Assembly (NCBI GenBank): GCA_963205465.1 | Contig: CAUJKG010000234.1 | Location: 1-7,088 of the forward strand | Direction: 5' to 3' | Source of the DNA: Pseudomonadota bacterium | GTDB lineage: Bacteria; Pseudomonadota; Alphaproteobacteria; Rhizobiales; Xanthobacteraceae | DNA length: 7,088 nucleotides | In this document: piece after piece, positions 5,941 to 7,088 of the stretch | How positions within the stretch are numbered: the first letter of the stretch is position 1 | How the letters are laid out: every line of letters starts with the position of its first letter | The notes under the pieces: model-generated | Seen by the model: only the letters and a program-made list of their open reading frames with translations | Databases searched by the model: none | What the model was told of the DNA's origin: nothing | Position numbers and translations under genes: made by a program

Positions 5941-7088
5941 ATGGCCAGCGACCGCAGAAGCGCACCTGCCGAATCCCGCAGCCCTGCCGACATCGAGAGC
6001 GCGATCCTGCCGAATTATATGTCCGGCTTCGGCAACAGTTTCGAAACCGAGGCGCTGCCGGGCGCGCTGCCGATCGGCCGCAACTCGCCCCAGAAAGTGA
6101 ATTACGGCCTTTATGCCGAGCAGCTTTCCGGCTCGCCCTTTACCGCGCCGCAGGCGACGAACCAGCGCTCATGGCTCTATCGCATCCGCGCCGGCGTGAA
6201 GCACACCGCACGTTTCACGCGCATCGACCGCGGCAATATCCGCACCGCGCCGGAGCGCGACGATACCGAAATGGCGATCGGCCAACTGCGCTGGTCGCCG
6301 ATGGCTATGCCGAAAGAGAAGACCACCTTCGTCAACGGTCTCTGCACCGTCACGGTCGCAGGCGACTGCGAATCGATGAACGGCATGGCCGCGCACATGC
6401 TGTTCGTGAACCACTCCATGGAGCGGGAGCATTTCTTCAACGCCGACGGCGAGTTTCTTCTCGTCGCGCAGGAGAACTCGCTGCGCTTCCGCACCGAGTT
6501 CGGCGTGATCGACATCGAACCCGGTGAAATCTGCATCATTCCGCGCGGCGTGATCTTCCGCGTCGAGCTCATCAACGGCCCTGCGCGCGCTTATGTCTGC
6601 GAGAACTATGGCGGCGCTTTCACGCTACCGGATCGCGGGCCGATCGGCGCGAACTGCCTTGCCAATCCGCGCGACTTCCATACCCCCATCGCGGCCTATG
6701 AAGACGTCGAAGGCGAACACACGCTCTATGTGAAGTGGGGCGGCGAGATGTTCAAAACCACGACCGGCCACTCGCCGATCGATGTGGTGGCGTGGCACGG
6801 CAATTATTATCCTTACAAATACAACCTGCGCCACTTCTCGCCGGTCGGCGCGATCCTGTTCGATCACCCCGATCCGTCGATCTTCACGGTCCTGACGTCA
6901 CCGTCGGAAACGCCGGGCACCGCCAATATCGACTTCGTGATTTTCCCCGAGCGCTGGGGCGTTGCCGAGAATACGTTCCGCCCGCCCTGGTATCATCGCA
7001 ACATCATGTCCGAGTTCATGGGCAACGTGTACGGTGTCTATGACGCCAAGCCCGAAGGCTTCACGCCCGGCGGCATCAGCCTGCACAA
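5941..7088 (+). CDS. hmgA: Homogentisate 1,2-dioxygenase (3' end outside window)
   Basis: 382 complete codons; the frame is open to the right edge, so about 60-70 residues of the usual 430-450 are missing. The non-heme Fe(II) enzyme cleaves homogentisate to maleylacetoacetate in tyrosine and phenylalanine degradation. Typical sequence runs throughout: YMSGFGNSFETEALPGALP near 26-44, YGLYAEQLSGSPFTAPQ, NQRSWLYRI, VVAWHGNYYPYKYNLRHFSP, FDHPDPSIFTVLT and FRPPWYHRNIMSEFMGN. By comparison with the human enzyme, H309 is the proposed catalytic base (H292), H352 and E358 are iron ligands (H335, E341), and H382, the last whole codon, matches H365. The third iron ligand (human H371) would be residue 388, beyond the edge. 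The start is ATG 5941 with GGAG (5931-5934) 6 nt upstream. The first ~20 residues are a variable polar extension. Confidence 0.97.
   Translation, partial: MASDRRSAPAESRSPADIESAILPNYMSGFGNSFETEALPGALPIGRNSPQKVNYGLYAEQLSGSPFTAPQATNQRSWLYRIRAGVKHTARFTRIDRGNIRTAPERDDTEMAIGQLRWSPMAMPKEKTTFVNGLCTVTVAGDCESMNGMAAHMLFVNHSMEREHFFNADGEFLLVAQENSLRFRTEFGVIDIEPGEICIIPRGVIFRVELINGPARAYVCENYGGAFTLPDRGPIGANCLANPRDFHTPIAAYEDVEGEHTLYVKWGGEMFKTTTGHSPIDVVAWHGNYYPYKYNLRHFSPVGAILFDHPDPSIFTVLTSPSETPGTANIDFVIFPERWGVAENTFRPPWYHRNIMSEFMGNVYGVYDAKPEGFTPGGISLH

Overview
The window is GC-rich (roughly 60% by eye) with strong G/C preference at third codon positions. Its gene content (cydDC-type exporter, long-Q-loop CydAB, FNR/FixK-type boxes, homogentisate dioxygenase) suggests an alphaproteobacterium, most likely Hyphomicrobiales (Bradyrhizobium/Afipia/Brucella-like). 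That taxonomic call is inference from gene order and protein similarity as I remember it, not from a search.

Layout. (1) Positions 3-1022: 3' part of cydC, the second half of the CydDC thiol/heme ABC exporter needed to assemble cytochrome bd. (2) Positions 1101-3961: cydA, cydB and a 35-residue cydX, a tight + strand operon for the cytochrome bd quinol oxidase. A 14-bp FNR/FixK-type dyad overlaps the cydC stop codon and lies where a class II activator of a cydABX promoter would sit. (3) Positions 3993-4035: a strong, symmetric, A/T-flanked hairpin that can terminate transcription from both sides. (4) Positions 4066-4173, minus strand: a 35-codon gene with an excellent Shine-Dalgarno and one membrane segment; I do not recognise its family. 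A second FNR/FixK-type dyad (4230-4243) is ideally spaced upstream of it. (5) Positions 4326-5846, + strand: a roughly 12-TM transporter of the BT1/folate-biopterin transporter branch of the major facilitator superfamily. (6) Positions 5847-5940: a sigma70-like promoter whose spacer holds an almost perfect 18-bp palindrome, a probable repressor operator. (7) Positions 5941 to the window end: hmgA, homogentisate 1,2-dioxygenase of tyrosine/phenylalanine catabolism, cut off by the window edge.

Working together. CydDC, CydAB and CydX form one assembly-plus-enzyme unit for high-affinity oxygen respiration, and both dyads suggest low-oxygen induction. The unidentified small membrane protein appears to share that control, so it is a candidate member of the same microaerobic response. 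The hmgA side is a separate catabolic unit, probably controlled by a substrate-responsive repressor. The BT1-family transporter lies between the two and its link to either is uncertain.

The most interesting unexplained items are the minus-strand small gene with its own FNR/FixK-type box, and the hmgA operator palindrome.
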